Shown: in pieces, positions 1 to 10,614 of the stretch
How positions within the stretch are numbered: position 1 is the stretch's first letter
How the letters are laid out: the number at the start of each line of letters is the position of its first letter
NCBI GenBank assembly: GCA_001801025.1
Contig: MGWO01000007.1
Location: 434,001-498,000, forward strand
Source: Gallionellales bacterium GWA2_54_124
GTDB taxonomy: Bacteria; Pseudomonadota; Gammaproteobacteria; Burkholderiales; Gallionellaceae
Direction of reading: 5' to 3'
DNA length: 64,000 bases
The notes under the pieces: model-generated
The model's database searches: none
What the model was told of the DNA's origin: nothing
The model's input: the letters and a program-made list of their open reading frames with translations, nothing else
Made by a program: the position numbers and the translations under genes

Positions 1-9
1 TTTAACCAA

Positions 10-576
10 TTATCCCGGTTTTTTGCCGATTGCTTCTTCCAGTGTATATCCGGTTAGCCGGGTGAACGCCGGATTAACCCATTCGATATGTGCATGCTGA
101 TCGGTGATAACGATCCCGTTGGCGACCGCATTTAAGGCGACTTCGGAGAGACGCAGGCGAGATTCGAGCTGGATGCGTACCAGTGCGTAGCGTATGGCCC
201 GGCCTAGTGCATCGTGATCAAAGTGGCCTTTGACGAGATAGTCCTGAGCGCCTGCTTGCAGTGCGGCATTAGCCAGATCGTAGTCATCATGACCTGTCAA
301 AACTACGATAGGCGTGCCCGGATGTGCACTACGCATGGCATGTACGGTATCCATGCCGGCAGAATCAGGTAAGGACAGATCGAGAAGAATGATATCCGGC
401 TTCGATTTTTGTGCGGAAACAAGGCCACCGGCCAATGTTTTCGCCCAGATCACGGCTTCCTTGTCATTTTTGGCGCAGAGTCCGGACAATCGCACATGTG
501 CACGGATTAATCCAAAATCACCGGGATCGTCTTCGACGGCCAGAATGGACAGCGGTTTTAAAGGTAGTATATTCAT
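10..576 (-). CDS. Response regulator (REC) with a short C-terminal partial PAS segment
   Basis: ORF: REC motifs (VEDDPGD, DIILLDLSLPD, VVLTGHDD, YLVKGH) followed by PAS-like SEVALNAVANGIVITDQHAHIEWVNPAFTRLTGYTLEEAIGKKPG, then a stop at 10-12. Confidence 0.85.
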   Translation of the reverse strand: MNILPLKPLSILAVEDDPGDFGLIRAHVRLSGLCAKNDKEAVIWAKTLAGGLVSAQKSKPDIILLDLSLPDSAGMDTVHAMRSAHPGTPIVVLTGHDDYDLANAALQAGAQDYLVKGHFDHDALGRAIRYALVRIQLESRLRLSEVALNAVANGIVITDQHAHIEWVNPAFTRLTGYTLEEAIGKKPG

Positions 577-1040
577 AGCATATCGGTATTGCCAGCCATG
601 GTTGTGAACGGGAGAATCCAGCGTTCGGCAAGCAGGCGGATGGAAGCGCTTAATTCGTGAATATCCATCGGTTTGCTGACATAGTCGGCAGCGCCCAGTT
701 CATTGGCAGCGATGATATCGCTGTGTGCATAGGAGGTTGAGAGGATGACGACGGGAATGTCACGCAGGGTTGCATCTTTTTTGATTTCAGCCAGACATTC
801 AAGCCCATTCATGCGTGGCATGTTCAGATCGAGTAGAACCAGATTGGGGCGTGGTGCATTGGCAAAACTACCCGTTTGCTTGCGTAAAAATGCCAGCGCT
901 TCGTAGCCGTCAAATGCCTGACGCATATCGGCCTTAATCTGATTTTGTTTCAGTGCCCATTTAACCAGCTGCGCATCCGTTTTTTCATCCTCCACCAGCA
1001 AAATAATAAATGGCCGGTCGGTAGTGCTTTTGTCGTTCAT
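573..1040 (-). CDS. Response regulator, Rcp1/CheY-like single REC domain
   Basis: ILLVEDEKTDAQLVKWAL, LVLLDLNMPRMNGLECL, VVILSTS, YVSKPMD motifs; 4-nt overlap with the next gene. Confidence 0.92.
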   Translation of the reverse strand: MNDKSTTDRPFIILLVEDEKTDAQLVKWALKQNQIKADMRQAFDGYEALAFLRKQTGSFANAPRPNLVLLDLNMPRMNGLECLAEIKKDATLRDIPVVILSTSYAHSDIIAANELGAADYVSKPMDIHELSASIRLLAERWILPFTTMAGNTDML

Positions 1041-1056
1041 TCTATTTCCTCATTCA

Positions 1057-1263
1057 TTATGAACGTATCGATTGAAAGTGGTATTCGGCACTGCTGGCGC
1101 GATTGTCAGCGACATTGAACGGGATGCCGATCAGATATCCGATGGGCAGAAAATGGCAGGGGTATTTAAAGCTTAGTTGCATATCGTTCCAGTGCGGCGC
1201 GAAGACAGGGCGTGTGCTGGACAGCAGCCAAAGGGGGAAGACGAAAAGTTTTATATTAGGCAT
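1057..1263 (-). CDS. Possible small ORF between histidine kinase and response regulator (68 aa, no recognised domain)
   Basis: Starts 3 nt after the stop of the upstream kinase on the same strand and fills the inter-gene gap; no family recognised. Confidence 0.3.
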   Translation of the reverse strand: MPNIKLFVFPLWLLSSTRPVFAPHWNDMQLSFKYPCHFLPIGYLIGIPFNVADNRASSAEYHFQSIRS

Positions 1264-1266
1264 TGT

Positions 1267-4200
1267 TTATAAGTCAGTGAGTGGCAGAACGACAAAAAAA
1301 TTGCAGCCCATTCCTTCTCCTGAAGATTCTACCCAGATTCGTCCGCCGTGATGTTCGGTAATTTTACGGCATAAGGCCAGACCAATACCGGTGCCCTGAT
1401 ACACTTCGCGGGACTGTAAACGCTGAAAGACCTGAAACAGACGTTTGATTTGTCCCGGCGCTATGCCAATGCCGTTATCGCTGATACATAAATGCCATTC
1501 ATGGTTGAGTCGTGCGCTCTTGAGGTTGATTTCTGGGGGGCGTCCGGCGATCCGGTATTTGACGGCGTTGCCGATCAGGTTTTGCAATAGCCGGGTGATT
1601 TCATCACCGTTGGCAAATAAGGCGGGCCAGTCGCCGCCGGAGGTGATTGTCGCCCGTGCCTCGCTGATGGCTGGTTGTAAAAACAGCAGGGCTTCATCAA
1701 GCAGGGTGCGGCTTTCATGCCATGCTTTATCTTCATTCATACGCCCGACACGTGAATATTCGAGCAGGGCGATGAGCATCTGATCAATGCGTTTTGCGCC
1801 TTCGACTGCATACTGGATGTAATCGCGATTCTCATCGTTCAATTGATCCGCCAGGCTGATTTCCAGCAGTTGCAGATAGCTTGAAATCATGCGCAGCGGC
1901 TGGCGCATATCGTGAGAAATGGCATAGCTAAATTGCTCAAGCTCAATGTTGGAGCGCAGCAGTTCCGTTTCGGCCTGCTTGCGGTCTGAAATGTCATAGA
2001 ACCAGCCTAACACCGCATCTTCACCATCGTATTGCATCGGCATATAAGAGGCGAGCGCCCAGGTGGTGGTGCCACCGGGAATGTTTAATTCGACCATGCG
2101 ATTGAGTACGGTGTTGCCATTGGCCAGTTCCTCAAGAATAGCCTGATAATCGCTGACATTGGCATAGTATTTTGTGGGGGTCTCACCCAGAGGGTCTTCG
2201 CTTTTGATCAGATCGGCGTAGCGCGGATTGCAAAAAGCGACCTTTTGACCGCTGTCGATGGCAATACGAACGGCAATGGGGCTCAGCTTGAGAATATTGA
2301 GCAGGTTTTGTTCGTTATTAAGGAGGGCTTTTTCATATTTTTTCAGTCCGGAGATGTCGCGGATAATAGTGGACAGGGATTCGGGATTGCCATCGGCGTC
2401 CCGATGCACCAGTAATACCTGAGATGCCGGTGTTTCATGTCCATCTCGGTGAAGTAAGGCGGTTTCACCCTGCCAAACACCCTGTTCAAGTACAGCGGGA
2501 ATATCCTCATTCAACATTTTTTGTGCCGCCCATTCAGGGTGCATGTCGCTAATTTTTAAAGAGGACAAGTCGGTATTGTCGGGCAGGCCGACCAGCTTCG
2601 CGCCGGCTGCGTTCAGGTATTTTAGCCGGGTCTGCATATCGCATGTTGCAATAAAGTCGGGTGCATCCTCGATGATTTTCAGCAGGTGGTCGCGTTCGGT
2701 ATCTGCGCATTTTCGTGCATTGGTCAGGCGGATTTTTTCAAGCTCAAAACTGACCAGATGGCTGACGGACTCAATAAATTCGAATTCTTCCGCAGACCAG
2801 ATTTTTTTTGCGTGAATATGATTCAGCGCGAGCAGGTGAAAACCGTTGTTATGGAATGCGAACGGGAACCAGAGCAGACTTTGAATGTTCATTTGCCGGT
2901 GCAGTATATCGCCGGATCCGTCTAGCCTCAGATGAGGTTCGATGTCATCGCGCTGGCTGATGAGCCAGCGATGCGTTGCCATCATTTCACTCGCACCGCC
3001 GAAAAATAGCTGCAGCGGATAGGTGGCGAGTGTTGTTGTGATATCAGCGTGTTCAGGATTGAGATATTCAGACAGGCCGGTGATTTGCTGTGTGTCGAAA
3101 TTGATATCGTAAATCAGAGTACGATCGGCGCCGAGCGCGGCGCCGACGTTGATGACGGTGCTGGCCAGCAAAAGCGTGTTTTCTTCCTGTTCGACAAAGG
3201 TTCGTGAGATTTTGTTTAGCGCGCGGGTGAACATCAGTTGTTGTTGCAGTGAGGCTTCAATGATGCGGCGTGCGGTGATGTCTCTTGAGGAATAAAACAG
3301 CACTATTTCACCATCGAGTTCGAGCGGAAAGCTGCTGATTTCGACTTCAAGCGTGCTGCCATCTTTGCGGCGGTGGACGGTCTGGAACTGAGAGCGTTCC
3401 TTTTTTTCAAATTGCAGTTGGATAGCTTGTGATAGCTCCGGGAAAGTTAATCGTACATCCCATTGCGATACATGCATATTGATCATCTCTTCACGCTGGT
3501 AGCCTAGCATGGTTAAGAACGAGTCGCTGGCTTCAATGAGATTGCCGCTGGCGTTGAGCAGATGTATGCCGTCACTGGCGTTGTGTAGAATCGCCAGATT
3601 TTTTTCATTTTGTTTGCGTAAACGTTGTTCGCTTTCAAGCAGTGTCTGCGTCTGCTGATCGACAGTGCGCTGGACAATTGAAGTCCGCCCGGTGATGACC
3701 AGCAAAAAAGCCTGCAGCAGGCTGACCAGGGTTAGGCCGGCTGCGAGGACAACCCATGGCAGGAGTGACCGATTCTTCTCAAGATAGGCGCGCGTTGGTG
3801 ACAGCGTGATGTGCCAGACGCGTCCACCGATTGGGACATCGCTTTCCCATACATATTCGGTCAGCAGAGGACGGTTGACATTCAGATGATATAAGCTTTG
3901 ATTTTTAAGCGGTGCAGCAGTGTCATGCAGGCTAAATGTTAACTCAGCCGGGATGCTTTTAACGGCAAGTTCAGAGAGCATTTTATCGATACGAAATACG
4001 CCAACGGCAAACCCTCGCGGCGCTGTTTTGTTGTGGTCTGTGGCAGATGTGTAATTTCGGTAGACCGGGTGCAGCAGTAGTACGCCTGCATTGGCCGTGG
4101 AATCCTGAACCAGTTGTATGGGCGCTGTCGCCGTCATTTGTCCCGAGTTTACAGCGCGCTCAATGGCCTCTGCGCGCAGAGGATTGGATAAGATATCAAA

Positions 4201-5247
4201 TCCGAGTGCTTTGCGATTGTGCTGTAGCGGACTGATGTAACCGATCGCCACATAATGATCACGTACTTTGGCGGGTACAAGTTGATTGTGCAAATTGCGC
4301 TCGGTAATTGACAGGTGGTCCGGGCTGTATTCGCCAGATAGCGCCTGTTCAAACTGTCGCCTTGATTTTTGGGGGACCAGCGGGTTCCAGCTGAGCGCCA
4401 TTAAATCCGGGTGATCCTCAAAAAAACTCTGTGTAAAGCGTTCAAATTTAAACCGGTTGATGTCGGGTGTGGCTTGCAGGTAATTGTCCAGCGAGGCAAT
4501 CACCTCGTGATAGGAAATGATCCTGCTTTTTAGCTGCTCGGAGACGATGCGACCATGCTCGGCAATATTTTGTCTGACCTTGATTGCTTCGATGCCGGAT
4601 ACGTAAACAAACAGGACAACAATGCCTGCGGTGACCAGCAGGGTGGGGATGGCGACGTTGGTGATTCTGGATATTTCAGTATTGCCGCGTCGCTGCAATA
4701 GCATGAGCGTCAGCGGTGCGAATAACATTGTGCCGACTGAATCTCCAACCCACCAGTTGCTCCAGTTAAACAGCCACGCATCGGCTGCGATGACGTCTGA
4801 TAGGATCAGCGTGCCAGTGGCCCAGGAGCTGGAAATCAGGCAGCTTGCGGGGCCGGCAATCAGCAAAAAACGGATGATGTCGGTATCGCTGTCCAGATTA
4901 TGCCAGTTGCATTTTAAGAGGCGGCGGATCAGCAGTGCGGCAACGCCGGTTTGCAGTGCTGCGCCCGATGCAACAATAGCTGCAATTAAAATGGTTTTGT
5001 CGTCAAGGCCGCCGGAGCAGGATGCAATCCACAAGTTGAGGCAGAACGAACCTGTCCAGATGCCGGGGAGCAGGCGGTAACCCCGATGAAGAATGACGGC
5101 AAGGGCAACGCCTGCGGCGGGAAAAACGGCAGATGCATAGCCTGGCGGAATGGCCAGTTGTTGTGATGCGACACCCAGTAGAAAATAAACCCCGGCTAAC
5201 AGCAGAGTTTCGGGTGCGGCGGCTAAGATGAAAGTGACTGGTTTCAA
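1267..5247 (-). CDS. Sensor histidine kinase: MASE1-like membrane domain, CHASE, PAS, GAF, PAS, PAS, HisKA, HATPase_c
   Basis: N-terminal multi-TM MASE1-like region, CHASE-like periplasmic segment, PAS repeats, FSYAISHDMRQPLRMISSYLQLL H-box, NLIGNAVKYR N-box, DNGIGIAP and GTGIGLALCRKI G-boxes. Confidence 0.93.
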   Translation of the reverse strand: MKPVTFILAAAPETLLLAGVYFLLGVASQQLAIPPGYASAVFPAAGVALAVILHRGYRLLPGIWTGSFCLNLWIASCSGGLDDKTILIAAIVASGAALQTGVAALLIRRLLKCNWHNLDSDTDIIRFLLIAGPASCLISSSWATGTLILSDVIAADAWLFNWSNWWVGDSVGTMLFAPLTLMLLQRRGNTEISRITNVAIPTLLVTAGIVVLFVYVSGIEAIKVRQNIAEHGRIVSEQLKSRIISYHEVIASLDNYLQATPDINRFKFERFTQSFFEDHPDLMALSWNPLVPQKSRRQFEQALSGEYSPDHLSITERNLHNQLVPAKVRDHYVAIGYISPLQHNRKALGFDILSNPLRAEAIERAVNSGQMTATAPIQLVQDSTANAGVLLLHPVYRNYTSATDHNKTAPRGFAVGVFRIDKMLSELAVKSIPAELTFSLHDTAAPLKNQSLYHLNVNRPLLTEYVWESDVPIGGRVWHITLSPTRAYLEKNRSLLPWVVLAAGLTLVSLLQAFLLVITGRTSIVQRTVDQQTQTLLESEQRLRKQNEKNLAILHNASDGIHLLNASGNLIEASDSFLTMLGYQREEMINMHVSQWDVRLTFPELSQAIQLQFEKKERSQFQTVHRRKDGSTLEVEISSFPLELDGEIVLFYSSRDITARRIIEASLQQQLMFTRALNKISRTFVEQEENTLLLASTVINVGAALGADRTLIYDINFDTQQITGLSEYLNPEHADITTTLATYPLQLFFGGASEMMATHRWLISQRDDIEPHLRLDGSGDILHRQMNIQSLLWFPFAFHNNGFHLLALNHIHAKKIWSAEEFEFIESVSHLVSFELEKIRLTNARKCADTERDHLLKIIEDAPDFIATCDMQTRLKYLNAAGAKLVGLPDNTDLSSLKISDMHPEWAAQKMLNEDIPAVLEQGVWQGETALLHRDGHETPASQVLLVHRDADGNPESLSTIIRDISGLKKYEKALLNNEQNLLNILKLSPIAVRIAIDSGQKVAFCNPRYADLIKSEDPLGETPTKYYANVSDYQAILEELANGNTVLNRMVELNIPGGTTTWALASYMPMQYDGEDAVLGWFYDISDRKQAETELLRSNIELEQFSYAISHDMRQPLRMISSYLQLLEISLADQLNDENRDYIQYAVEGAKRIDQMLIALLEYSRVGRMNEDKAWHESRTLLDEALLFLQPAISEARATITSGGDWPALFANGDEITRLLQNLIGNAVKYRIAGRPPEINLKSARLNHEWHLCISDNGIGIAPGQIKRLFQVFQRLQSREVYQGTGIGLALCRKITEHHGGRIWVESSGEGMGCNFFVVLPLTDL

Positions 5248-5370
5248 TGGCGCGTAACAGGGTAGTTATTCGGCAGCCAGCCGATTTTTTGGTCTCCTTG
5301 TAAGAATATTCCTATATGACCGCCTAGGCAAGCGGGAGTAATCGATTCGGGGGCGCAGTAATGGCATGCA

Positions 5371-5904
5371 TTAGGATATCAATATTTTTATGCCGATCAG
5401 TATCAGTACGATGCCGCCGAAAATCTCGGCGCGACTCTCAAGCCAGGTGCCGCTGTATCGGCCAATTGTCACGCCGGCCCAGCTAAAGGCAAAGGTTGTG
5501 GCGCCGATGATGAGGCAGGCTAAGTAAGCATTTACGTTAAGTAGTGTCAGGCTGAAGCCTGCTGCCATGGCATCGATGCTGGTGGCAATGGCTAAAATCA
5601 GCATCATCTTGTGAGTGATGGCTTTGATGTCCTCCTCAAAACTCTCCTGAAGGCCTTCGTAAATCATTTTCACGCCAATCAGCGCCAGCAGCCCGAAGGC
5701 GATTCCGTGTGCGTAAGCATCGACCCATCCTAGTACTCCGCGTCCACCCAGATAGCCGATGAAGGGCATCAGTGCCTGAAATGTTCCAAAGTAAATGCCG
5801 GCTTTACTGCCCAGATTTTTGGTGGTGTCCTTTGAGCCCAGGCCGATAGAGACGGCGAAGGCATCCATGCTCAGAGCGATCGCTAAAACAATGACTTCAA
5901 ACAT
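5371..5904 (-). CDS. mntP: Manganese efflux pump MntP (DUF204 family)
   Basis: [25 protein letters not shown] and the second-repeat [14 protein letters not shown] motif, typical of MntP. Confidence 0.93.
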   Translation of the reverse strand: MFEVIVLAIALSMDAFAVSIGLGSKDTTKNLGSKAGIYFGTFQALMPFIGYLGGRGVLGWVDAYAHGIAFGLLALIGVKMIYEGLQESFEEDIKAITHKMMLILAIATSIDAMAAGFSLTLLNVNAYLACLIIGATTFAFSWAGVTIGRYSGTWLESRAEIFGGIVLILIGIKILIS

Positions 5905-5979
5905 GTCTGTCCTGCAAGTTTTGTCGGGGTCGGATTGTATAACATCCTCAGGCCCGCCCGTTGAATGATGCGCTTGTGT

Positions 5980-6008
5980 TTGATGATGCTCTGCTATTCC
6001 GCTATAAT
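5980..6008 (+). promoter_or_regulatory. Candidate sigma70 promoter of carA
   Basis: TTGATG (5980-5985), 17-bp spacer, TATAAT (6003-6008). Confidence 0.7.
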
Positions 6009-6023
6009 GGCGGTCAATCTTTT

Positions 6024-6050
6024 GCGGGATGAACTCACGGTTCTTCCCGC
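6024..6050 (+). promoter_or_regulatory. Leader hairpin upstream of carA
   Basis: GCGGGA-T-GAAC TCACG GTTC-T-TCCCGC: 10 bp plus one T/T mismatch, 5-nt loop, located 15 nt after the -10 box. Confidence 0.55.
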
Positions 6051-6094
6051 TTCTTTATGTCTAGCTAGTTGATGTTTATCTTGGGGGGTGTCTG

Positions 6095-7222
6095 GTGACG
6101 CAAACGAATCCTGCAATTCTTGTGCTTGCCGATGGGACGGTGTTTCGCGGTGTGTCTATCGGAGCTTCCGGAAGCCGCAGCGGCGAGGTCGTATTTAACA
6201 CGTCGATGACGGGCTATCAGGAAATACTCACTGATCCTTCTTATTGTCGTCAGATTGTGACGCTGACTTGCCCGCATATCGGCAATGTCGGAATCAATGA
6301 CGAGGATGTTGAATCCCGTCAGGTGTTCGCCAGCGGTCTGGTGATACGCGATCTGTCTTTGACGGTGAGTAACTGGCGCTGCACGCAATCGCTGCCGGAG
6401 TACCTTAAAGCGAACGATGTGGTTGCGATCGCCGGTATCGATACGCGTAAACTTACGCGCATTCTGCGTGAAAAGGGTGCTCAGAGCGGTTGTATCGCCA
6501 GCGGTACAGACGAAGTGGCGGCGCTGGCAGCCGCGCGCGGATTTGCCGGGCTTGCCGGTATGGATCTGGCGCAGGTGGTTACTTGCGATACGCCCTATGA
6601 ATGGAATCAGGGCGAGTGGAGTCTGGCTGCAGGCTACAGTGAAGTAGTATCACCTGAGTTTCATGTTGTTGCTTACGACTTTGGGGTTAAGCGCAATATT
6701 TTGCGTATGTTAGCCGAGCGTGGCTGCAAAATTACCGTTGTGCCGGCTAAAACACCCGCAGCGACGGTGCTGGCAATGAAGCCGGACGGCGTTTTCCTGT
6801 CGAATGGCCCGGGCGACCCTGAGCCTTGCGACTATGCAATTGCCGCGACGCAAGCCGTGCTGGCAGCAGGTATTCCTCTGTTCGGTATTTGTCTGGGGCA
6901 TCAGATCTTGGGTTTGGCGATCGGAGCTAAGACCGTGAAGATGAAATTCGGTCATCGCGGTGCGAATCATCCCGTGCAGGACTTAGATAGCCGGCGCGTT
7001 ATGATCACCAGCCAGAATCACGGTTTTGCGGTAGATGCCGCGACGTTGCCTGCGAATGCGCGTGCGACGCATGTTTCGCTGTTCGATGGCACGCTGCAAG
7101 GTTTTGAGTTGACGGATAAGCCTGCGTTCTGTTTTCAGGGTCATCCGGAAGCGAGTCCGGGTCCGCACGATGTGGACGGCTTGTTCGATAAATTTGTTGA
7201 GATGATGGAGGAGCGGAAGTAA
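6095..7222 (+). CDS. carA: Carbamoyl-phosphate synthase small subunit
   Basis: [14 protein letters not shown]-terminus and glutaminase motif [11 protein letters not shown] start preceded by a G-rich SD. Confidence 0.97.
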   Translation: MTQTNPAILVLADGTVFRGVSIGASGSRSGEVVFNTSMTGYQEILTDPSYCRQIVTLTCPHIGNVGINDEDVESRQVFASGLVIRDLSLTVSNWRCTQSLPEYLKANDVVAIAGIDTRKLTRILREKGAQSGCIASGTDEVAALAAARGFAGLAGMDLAQVVTCDTPYEWNQGEWSLAAGYSEVVSPEFHVVAYDFGVKRNILRMLAERGCKITVVPAKTPAATVLAMKPDGVFLSNGPGDPEPCDYAIAATQAVLAAGIPLFGICLGHQILGLAIGAKTVKMKFGHRGANHPVQDLDSRRVMITSQNHGFAVDAATLPANARATHVSLFDGTLQGFELTDKPAFCFQGHPEASPGPHDVDGLFDKFVEMMEERK

Positions 7223-7223
7223 G

Positions 7224-7326
7224 AGAAGATTGGAGAAGGGAGAAGGGGCGGGTTTTGGGCGCGGGGGTTTACCCTTCATCCTTTACCTTCCACCCTTCTC
7301 GCTTTTTCCTCTTCCCTCTTCCCGAA
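7224..7326. repeat. Heptamer-periodic purine/pyrimidine inverted repeat between carA and carB
   Basis: Left AGAAGAT-TGGAGAA-GGGAGAA-GGGGCGG (7224-7251); right ACCCTTC-ATCCTTT-ACCTTCC-ACCCTTC-TCGCTTT-TTCCTCT-TCCCTCT-TCCCGAA (7271-7326), in 7-nt phase. Confidence 0.75.
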
Positions 7327-7331
7327 AATAA

Positions 7332-10300
7332 ATGCCAAAACGTACAGATATAAAATCCATACTTATCATCGGCGCGGGCCCTATCGTCATCGGGCAGGCG
7401 TGCGAATTCGACTATTCCGGTGCGCAAGCCTGTAAGGCGCTGCGCGAAGAAGGTTACCGCGTGGTGCTGGTCAATTCGAATCCTGCGACCATCATGACTG
7501 ATCCTGACATGGCGGATGCGACTTACATCGAGCCGATCACCTGGCAGATCGTCGAGAAAATTATTGCGAAGGAACGTCCCGATGCGATTTTGCCGACCAT
7601 GGGCGGCCAGACTGCATTGAATTGCGCGCTGGATCTGGCGCATCACGGTGTACTGGAAAAATACAACGTCGAGATGATAGGCGCATCGCGTGAAGCGATC
7701 GATATGGCGGAAGACCGTGAGAAGTTTAAACAGGCGATGACCCGTATTGGTCTCGCATCTGCCCGTTCGGCGATTGCGCACAGCATGGAAGAGGCGTTGC
7801 AAGTGCAGCAGGTGATGGGTTTTCCGACTGTTATTCGTCCTTCTTTTACGATGGGCGGCAGCGGCGGTGGCATCGCATATAACCGCGAAGAGTTTCTGGA
7901 AATCTGCGAACGGGGACTTGAAGCCTCGCCTACCAGCGAGCTGTTGATCGAAGAGTCTCTGCTCGGCTGGAAAGAATACGAGATGGAAGTGGTGCGTGAT
8001 CGCAATGACAATTGCATCATCATCTGCTCGATCGAAAATCTGGATCCGATGGGCGTGCATACGGGCGATTCGATCACCGTTGCGCCTGCACTGACGCTGA
8101 CCGACAAGGAATACCAGATTCTGCGCGATGCCTCTTTAGCTGTGCTGCGTGAAATTGGCGTGGAGACCGGCGGCTCGAACGTGCAGTTCTCCATCAATCC
8201 GGATGACGGGCGCATGGTGGTGATCGAGATGAATCCGCGCGTGTCGCGCTCATCCGCATTGGCGTCCAAAGCGACTGGTTTTCCGATTGCCAAGATCGCC
8301 GCCAAGCTGGCGGTGGGATTTACGCTGGACGAATTGCAGAACGATATTACGGGCGGCGCGACACCGGCCTCGTTTGAGCCGACCATCGATTACGTGGTCA
8401 CCAAGATTCCGCGCTTCGCATTTGAAAAATTCCCGCAGGCCAACGATCGTTTAACGACCCAGATGAAATCGGTGGGTGAAGTGATGGCCATCGGCCGCAC
8501 CTTCCAGGAGTCTTTCCAAAAAGCCTTGCGCGGTTTGGAAGTGGGGGTCAACGGGCTGGACAGTAAGTTCGACAGTATTGATGCGGTGACGGCCGAATTG
8601 CGCAATCCGGGGCCTTCGCGCATCTGGGCGGTGTCAGATGCCTTCCGTTTGGGTATGAGCGTTGAAGAGGTGTTTAACGTCAGTAAAATTGATCGCTGGT
8701 TTTTAGTACAGATCAATGATTTGATCCGTCAGGAGGCAACGCTCCTCGGGCGTCCGCTGGAAAGCGTTGATGCAGATGAGATGCGCACGTTAAAGCGCAG
8801 CGGATTTGCTGATGCCCGTTTAGCGGATTTGCTGGAAACCGATGCCGCTGCCTTGCGCGCCTATCGTCACGCACTGGGTGTACGTCCGGTGTACAAGCGC
8901 GTGGATACTTGCGCTGCCGAGTTTTCGACCGATACCGCCTATATGTATTCCACCTATGAAGAGGAATGCGAAGCGAATCCGACCAGCAACAAGAAAATCA
9001 TGGTGCTGGGCGGCGGGCCGAACCGTATCGGTCAGGGGATTGAGTTTGACTATTGCTGCGTACATGCGGCGCTGGCGATGCGCGAAGACGGTTATGAAAC
9101 CATCATGGTCAATTGCAATCCGGAAACCGTATCGACGGACTATGATACCTCGGACCGCCTGTATTTCGAGCCGCTGACGCTGGAAGACGTGCTCGAAGTG
9201 GTCGCTGTTGAAAAACCGGTCGGCGTGATCGTGCAATACGGCGGTCAGACGCCGTTGAGTCTGGCGCGCGGTCTGGAAAAAAATGGTGTGCCGATTATCG
9301 GTACAACGCCCGATATGATCGACTGTGCAGAAGACCGCGAGCGCTTCAAACAGATGCTGATGGCGCTTGAGCTGAAGCAGCCGCCTAACCGTACTGCAAG
9401 CACCGTGGCCGAAGGGTTGGCTGGTGCGGCAGCTATCGGTTATCCGCTGGTGATGCGCCCCTCAAACGTGCTGGGTGGTCGTGCGATGGAGATCATCCAC
9501 GAACAGGCGGATCTGGAGCGCTATATGCGCGACGCGGAAATCATGTCCAAAACTTATCCTGAACGCCTGCCGATTTTGCTGGATCGCTTCCTGAATGATG
9601 CGATCGAAGTGGATGTGGATGCGGTGTCCGACGGGGTCGATGTGATTATCGGCGGCATTATGGAACATATCGAAGAAGCGGGCGTGCATTCGGGCGATTC
9701 AGCCTGTTCCTTGCCGCCGTTCAGTTTGCCGGTGGCGATGCAAAATGAATTGCGCCGCCAAACCATTGCGATGGCGCGTGCGCTCAACGTGGTGGGCTTG
9801 ATGAACGTGCAGTTCGCGATTCAGGGCGAGACAGTGTATGTGCTGGAAGTGAATCCGCGCGCCTCGCGCACCGTGCCGTTTGTCTCCAAGGCCACCGGTG
9901 TGCCGCTGGCCAAGATTGCCGCGCGCTGCATGGCGGGACAAAGTCTCGCGCAGCAGGGTGTCACCGGCGAAGTTGTGCCGCCGTATTATTCAGTGAAAGA
10001 AGCGGTTTTCCCGTTCATCAAGTTCCCTGGCGTCGATACGATCTTAGGTCCTGAAATGAAGTCCACCGGCGAAGTGATGGGAGTGGGCGAGACGTTTGCC
10101 GAAGCTTTTGTGAAATCGCAACTGGCGGCAAGCGTTAAATTACCCAAGAGCGGCAATGTCTTTATCAGTGTGCGAGAAGCGGACAAGCCCGGTGCCGTGG
10201 ATGTGGCGCGCTCGCTTGCGGACTTGGGCTTTACCATACTTGCCACGCGCGGTACGGCTGCCGCTCTTTCTGCGGCAGGCGTACCGGTTAAGTCGGTCAA

Positions 10301-10559
10301 TAAGGTGGCTGAAGGTCGTCCGCATATCGTGGATATGGTCAAAAATGGCGAGGTGAATCTGATTATCAATACGGTCGACAGCAAGCCTGCCGTGATGCGT
10401 GATTCCTATTCGATACGGCATGCTGCCTTGCAGGGGCGGGTAACTTATTACACCACGCTGGCAGGCGCACGCGCCGCCTGTATTGGTATGCATCATCTTG
10501 ATGATTTGCAAGTCTATGACGTGCAGTCTCAGCATAAGCGAAAAGCAGTCGTTAGTTAA
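7332..10559 (+). CDS. carB: Carbamoyl-phosphate synthase large subunit
   Basis: Duplicated ATP-grasp synthetase halves; [30 protein letters not shown] and [24 protein letters not shown]. Confidence 0.98.
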   Translation: MPKRTDIKSILIIGAGPIVIGQACEFDYSGAQACKALREEGYRVVLVNSNPATIMTDPDMADATYIEPITWQIVEKIIAKERPDAILPTMGGQTALNCALDLAHHGVLEKYNVEMIGASREAIDMAEDREKFKQAMTRIGLASARSAIAHSMEEALQVQQVMGFPTVIRPSFTMGGSGGGIAYNREEFLEICERGLEASPTSELLIEESLLGWKEYEMEVVRDRNDNCIIICSIENLDPMGVHTGDSITVAPALTLTDKEYQILRDASLAVLREIGVETGGSNVQFSINPDDGRMVVIEMNPRVSRSSALASKATGFPIAKIAAKLAVGFTLDELQNDITGGATPASFEPTIDYVVTKIPRFAFEKFPQANDRLTTQMKSVGEVMAIGRTFQESFQKALRGLEVGVNGLDSKFDSIDAVTAELRNPGPSRIWAVSDAFRLGMSVEEVFNVSKIDRWFLVQINDLIRQEATLLGRPLESVDADEMRTLKRSGFADARLADLLETDAAALRAYRHALGVRPVYKRVDTCAAEFSTDTAYMYSTYEEECEANPTSNKKIMVLGGGPNRIGQGIEFDYCCVHAALAMREDGYETIMVNCNPETVSTDYDTSDRLYFEPLTLEDVLEVVAVEKPVGVIVQYGGQTPLSLARGLEKNGVPIIGTTPDMIDCAEDRERFKQMLMALELKQPPNRTASTVAEGLAGAAAIGYPLVMRPSNVLGGRAMEIIHEQADLERYMRDAEIMSKTYPERLPILLDRFLNDAIEVDVDAVSDGVDVIIGGIMEHIEEAGVHSGDSACSLPPFSLPVAMQNELRRQTIAMARALNVVGLMNVQFAIQGETVYVLEVNPRASRTVPFVSKATGVPLAKIAARCMAGQSLAQQGVTGEVVPPYYSVKEAVFPFIKFPGVDTILGPEMKSTGEVMGVGETFAEAFVKSQLAASVKLPKSGNVFISVREADKPGAVDVARSLADLGFTILATRGTAAALSAAGVPVKSVNKVAEGRPHIVDMVKNGEVNLIINTVDSKPAVMRDSYSIRHAALQGRVTYYTTLAGARAACIGMHHLDDLQVYDVQSQHKRKAVVS

Positions 10560-10602
10560 AACGAATGACGCATAGCGACAACAACTAACAACTAACAATT
10601 AG
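10548..10602. repeat. Heptamer-periodic inverted repeat at carB-greA junction
   Basis: GTCGTTAGTT (10548-10557, overlapping the carB stop) opposed to CGACAAC-AACTAAC-AACTAAC-AATTAG (10576-10602). Confidence 0.65.
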
Positions 10603-10614
10603 GTGAGTTTCAGT

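Noticed and set aside
5905-6090. Possible yybP-ykoY Mn riboswitch in front of mntP
   Set aside because: The divergent gap is short. I could not find the conserved riboswitch motifs on the minus strand, and the visible hairpin fits the carA leader better.
7269-8386. Long minus-strand ORFs opposite carB (263 and 247 aa)
   Set aside because: Shadow ORFs antisense to a highly conserved gene; the residue composition (His/Arg rich) has no family resemblance.
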